NCBI GenBank assembly: GCA_014238345.1
Contig: JABABF010000119.1
Location: 1-7,295, forward strand
Direction of reading: 5' to 3'
DNA: 7,295 nt
Source of the DNA: Gammaproteobacteria bacterium
GTDB lineage: Bacteria; Pseudomonadota; Gammaproteobacteria; JABABF01
The notes beneath the pieces are model-generated. The model worked only from the letters and a program-made list of their open reading frames with translations. It did no database searches and had not been told where the DNA came from. How positions within the stretch are numbered: position 1 is the first letter of the stretch; every line of letters starts with the position of its first letter. Shown in pieces: positions 5,668-7,295 of the stretch. The position numbers and the translations under genes were made by a program.

Positions 5668-6273
5668 TTAGGTCGGCGATTGCTTTACTTCGGGCAGCTG
5701 CATGCACTGCCATAGATAGCGCCAGTCGAAGGCCGGACCGGGATCTGTTTTGCGCCCTGGAGCGATGTCGGCATGGCCGGTGATGCGTGTGGGAGTAATC
5801 AGCGGATAGCTCTGCATCAATGTTTTTGCCACTGCCGACAAAACTTCGTATTGCGGTTTTTCATAGGGGATCTCGTCAGTGCCTTCCAGCTCGATGCCGA
5901 TGCTGAAATCGTTGCACTGGTCGCGCCCGTCAAAACAGGATTCTCCGGCATGCCACGCGGCTTGCTCAAAGGGTACAAACTGGCTCAGGTCGCCATTGCG
6001 GGCGATTAGCAGGTGTGCTGAAACCCGCAACTCGGCCAGCGTGGCAAAGCTTGGATGAGCTGTGTAATCAAGGCGATTGCAGAACAGGCGCTGGATATGT
6101 CCGCCGCCGAATTCCCCCGCTGGCAGGCTGATTCCGTGTATCACTAGTAGGCTGGGCACTTCGAGCCTCGGGCGCGGTGCACAATTTGGTGATGGGCAGC
6201 GTGTGGCATCTGCGAGCCAGTGCGTGGTGTCTGGGGGCGGCCTCTGTGGCACGGTAGATCGTCCCGAGTGCAT
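5668..6273 (-). CDS. ampD: 1,6-anhydro-N-acetylmuramyl-L-alanine amidase AmpD
   Basis: 201 residues from ATG 6273. AmpD is a cytoplasmic zinc amidase that cuts the bond between anhydro-MurNAc and L-Ala in recycled muropeptides; its loss induces AmpR-controlled beta-lactamases in bacteria that have them. Numbering from this start: SPN followed by RPRLEVPSLLVIH with zinc ligand H46, ISLPAGEFGGGHI, HPSF, LRVSAHLLIARNG, WHAGES, CNDFSIGIELEGTDE with the catalytic glutamate E128, GHADIAPGRKTDPGPAFDW with ligands H167 and D177 and lysine K175. All expected residues are present. The residue after the first zinc ligand is Gly, where many AmpD proteins have Asn (HNISLP). The frame stays open to an ATG at 6327, which would add 18 non-conserved residues and reach within 3 bases of the divergent GST start; 6273 fits family length better. 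No ampE follows. Confidence 0.94.
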   Translation of the reverse strand: MHSGRSTVPQRPPPDTTHWLADATRCPSPNCAPRPRLEVPSLLVIHGISLPAGEFGGGHIQRLFCNRLDYTAHPSFATLAELRVSAHLLIARNGDLSQFVPFEQAAWHAGESCFDGRDQCNDFSIGIELEGTDEIPYEKPQYEVLSAVAKTLMQSYPLITPTRITGHADIAPGRKTDPGPAFDWRYLWQCMQLPEVKQSPT

Positions 6274-6281
6274 TGTGACGG

Positions 6282-6309
6282 ATTGTATACTGGGGTTGGT
6301 CAATAGCAA
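6282..6309 (-). promoter_or_regulatory. Possible sigma-70 promoter for ampD
   Basis: On the minus strand TTGCTA (6309-6304) and TACAAT (6287-6282) are 16 bases apart. The -10 matches TATAAT at five of six positions and the -35 is weak. Transcription would begin close to ATG 6273, giving almost no leader, which would make the message nearly leaderless or shift the start downstream. Confidence 0.25.
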
Positions 6310-6315
6310 GGCATT

Positions 6316-6320
6316 GAGGA
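6316..6320 (+). promoter_or_regulatory. Ribosome binding site for the GST gene
   Basis: GAGGA lies 10 bases before ATG 6331, a slightly long but workable spacing that supports this start. Confidence 0.5.
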
Positions 6321-6330
6321 CAATCATCCC

Positions 6331-6963
6331 ATGAAACTGTACCAGTCACTAGGCCCCAACCCAATGGTGGCGCGCATCTTCATCGCCGAGAAAGGTCTAA
6401 AGGTGCCGCGCCACCAAATCGATGTCATGCAGCAAGAGTCGCGCGGCGCAGATTTTCTGGCGATCAACCCCGCAGGTCAGTGTCCAGCGCTGGTGCTAGA
6501 TGACGGTTTAGTCATCAGCGAAACCACCGCTATCTGCCACTACTTGGAGGAGTTGCAACCCGACCCACCGCTGTTCGGCCGCACTCCGGCGGAGCGCGCC
6601 GAGACACTGATGTGGTCGCGTCGGGTCACTTTGCAGTTTACCGAGCCACTAACGCGCAGTTTCTACTACGGCGAGCTCGCCGGGATGGTGGGCGATCATA
6701 TCCGTGTTATTCCCGAGGGTGCCGAGGGGCTCAAGGCGACGGCGCAAGATGGGCTGGAGTGGCTGGAGTCGCAGTTGAGCGGTGATTTTCTCGCTGGCTC
6801 GCGCTTCACTTTGGCGGACATCCAGCTGCTAGCTTTCGTGAACTTCATCCCTTTTCTTCGTCCCGGGGAACCGTTGGAGGGGCTTCCCAAGTTATTTGCT
6901 TGGCGTGGTCGTGTGGTCTCAAGGCCAGCGGTGGCCTCGACCATGGCGGAGGATCAGCCCTGA
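6331..6963 (+). CDS. Glutathione S-transferase family protein
   Basis: 210 residues, usual for a soluble bacterial GST. The N-terminal thioredoxin-like domain starts MKLYQSLGPNPMVARI; it carries NPAGQCPAL (46-54) with the cis-proline P52 and the glutathione-binding acidic pair region ISETTAICHYLEE (62-74, E64-T65). The all-helical C-terminal domain has the N-capping box TLAD (160-163) inside LAGSRFTLADIQLLAF. Such enzymes conjugate glutathione to electrophiles or reduce peroxides in the cytoplasm; substrate cannot be predicted. The usual catalytic Ser/Tyr/Cys is not certain: S6 is the nearest candidate in the first loop. The residue before the cis-proline is Cys (C51), where Val is common. 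It diverges from ampD over a 57-base gap and is followed, 58 bases on, by an amidohydrolase gene on the same strand. A functional link to either is not evident. Confidence 0.92.
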   Translation: MKLYQSLGPNPMVARIFIAEKGLKVPRHQIDVMQQESRGADFLAINPAGQCPALVLDDGLVISETTAICHYLEELQPDPPLFGRTPAERAETLMWSRRVTLQFTEPLTRSFYYGELAGMVGDHIRVIPEGAEGLKATAQDGLEWLESQLSGDFLAGSRFTLADIQLLAFVNFIPFLRPGEPLEGLPKLFAWRGRVVSRPAVASTMAEDQP

Positions 6964-7021
6964 GGCCAGCTGCATACAGCGGGTAGCGGGCACAATACTC
7001 TGGTACAGGACACGCCCGCCT

Positions 7022-7295
7022 ATGCCACAACTACTGTTGCAGGCGCGCTGGATTGTGCCAGTGTTCCCGTCTTGCGAGCCCTTGGAGGGCTATGCGCTGG
7101 TGGTGGATGGCGGCGAGATCAAGGCGCTAGAGCCGCTCGCCGATGCGCGTTGTGCCTATCCCCAGGCGCACACGGTGGAACTACCACACCATCTGCTGAT
7201 TCCCGGCTTGGTCAATGCGCACACCCATGCCGCCATGAGCCTGCTGCGCGGTATCGGTAGCGATGCGGTGCTACAACGCTGGCTAGAAGATTACA
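7022..7295 (+). CDS. mtaD: Amidohydrolase, TRZ/ATZ family, MtaD-like (N-terminal part; 3' end outside window)
   Basis: The frame opens at ATG 7022 and runs off the window after 91 codons without a stop. It begins MPQLLLQARWIVPV and VVDGGEIKALEPL, the small beta-sandwich that opens composite-domain amidohydrolases, followed by LLIPGLVNAHTHAAMSLLRG (58-77) with the metal-binding HxH pair H67 and H69, and QRWLEDY. This pattern matches 5-methylthioadenosine/S-adenosylhomocysteine deaminases, which deaminate these nucleosides to inosyl products in the cytoplasm for methionine salvage. Other TRZ/ATZ members (chlorohydrolases, guanine or cytosine deaminases) share the same N-terminus; the metal and substrate residues that decide are beyond the window, so the symbol is provisional. 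AGGA at 7007-7010 is a possible ribosome site, 11 bases upstream. In many gammaproteobacteria ubiG follows this gene; the window ends too soon to see it. Confidence 0.85.
   Translation, partial: MPQLLLQARWIVPVFPSCEPLEGYALVVDGGEIKALEPLADARCAYPQAHTVELPHHLLIPGLVNAHTHAAMSLLRGIGSDAVLQRWLEDY

Noticed and set aside
5693..5711. Imperfect palindrome GGCAG...CTGCC with central TGCATGCA
   Set aside because: It lies inside ampD coding sequence, is asymmetric by one base and is likely chance.
6986..7019. GCGGGC/GCCCGC inverted repeat before the amidohydrolase gene
   Set aside because: Six-base arms separated by 22 bases; weak and expected by chance in this base composition, though it would flank the possible ribosome site.

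Overview
The window is ordinary-looking bacterial chromosome with dense coding. GC content is moderately high, judged by eye. The protein families present (AlgH/YqgE, AmpD, PduO-type cobalamin adenosyltransferase, MtaD-like amidohydrolase, glutathione S-transferase) together point to a gammaproteobacterium. The lineage cannot be fixed from the sequence alone. I see no rRNA, tRNA, CRISPR array, insertion sequence or prophage signal.

Layout: (1) 1-3156, plus strand: the 3' part of a GT4 glycosyltransferase, a CgeB-like glycosyltransferase and a UDP-glucose/GDP-mannose dehydrogenase. They lie head to tail with gaps of 3 and 15 bases and look like the end of a surface-polysaccharide or glycoconjugate cluster. 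(2) 3157-3381: a 225-base gap between convergent genes with no gene and no clear terminator. This is the longest non-coding stretch in the window. (3) 5012-3382, minus strand: an ECF sigma factor, a small Trp-rich single-pass membrane protein whose GTG start overlaps the sigma stop codon, and, 48 bases on, an AlgH/YqgE protein. The small protein is a candidate anti-sigma factor without a visible zinc-binding motif. (4) 5013-5096: a divergent promoter region with a 7-bp perfect inverted repeat, ACCAGCG-N12-CGCTGGT. (5) 5097-5660, plus: ATP:cob(I)alamin adenosyltransferase. (6) 6273-5668, minus: AmpD amidase of peptidoglycan recycling, ending 7 bases from the adenosyltransferase stop. (7) 6331-6963, plus: glutathione S-transferase, divergent from ampD. 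(8) 7022 to the window end, plus: the N-terminus of an amidohydrolase resembling methylthioadenosine/S-adenosylhomocysteine deaminase.

The polysaccharide genes probably work together: the dehydrogenase makes a nucleotide-uronic acid and the transferases build the glycan. The sigma/small membrane protein/AlgH unit looks like a regulatory module and is the part least explained by known families. The remaining genes are housekeeping functions with no evident link to one another. I found no strong evidence for a wholly new system; the sigma module is the best candidate.
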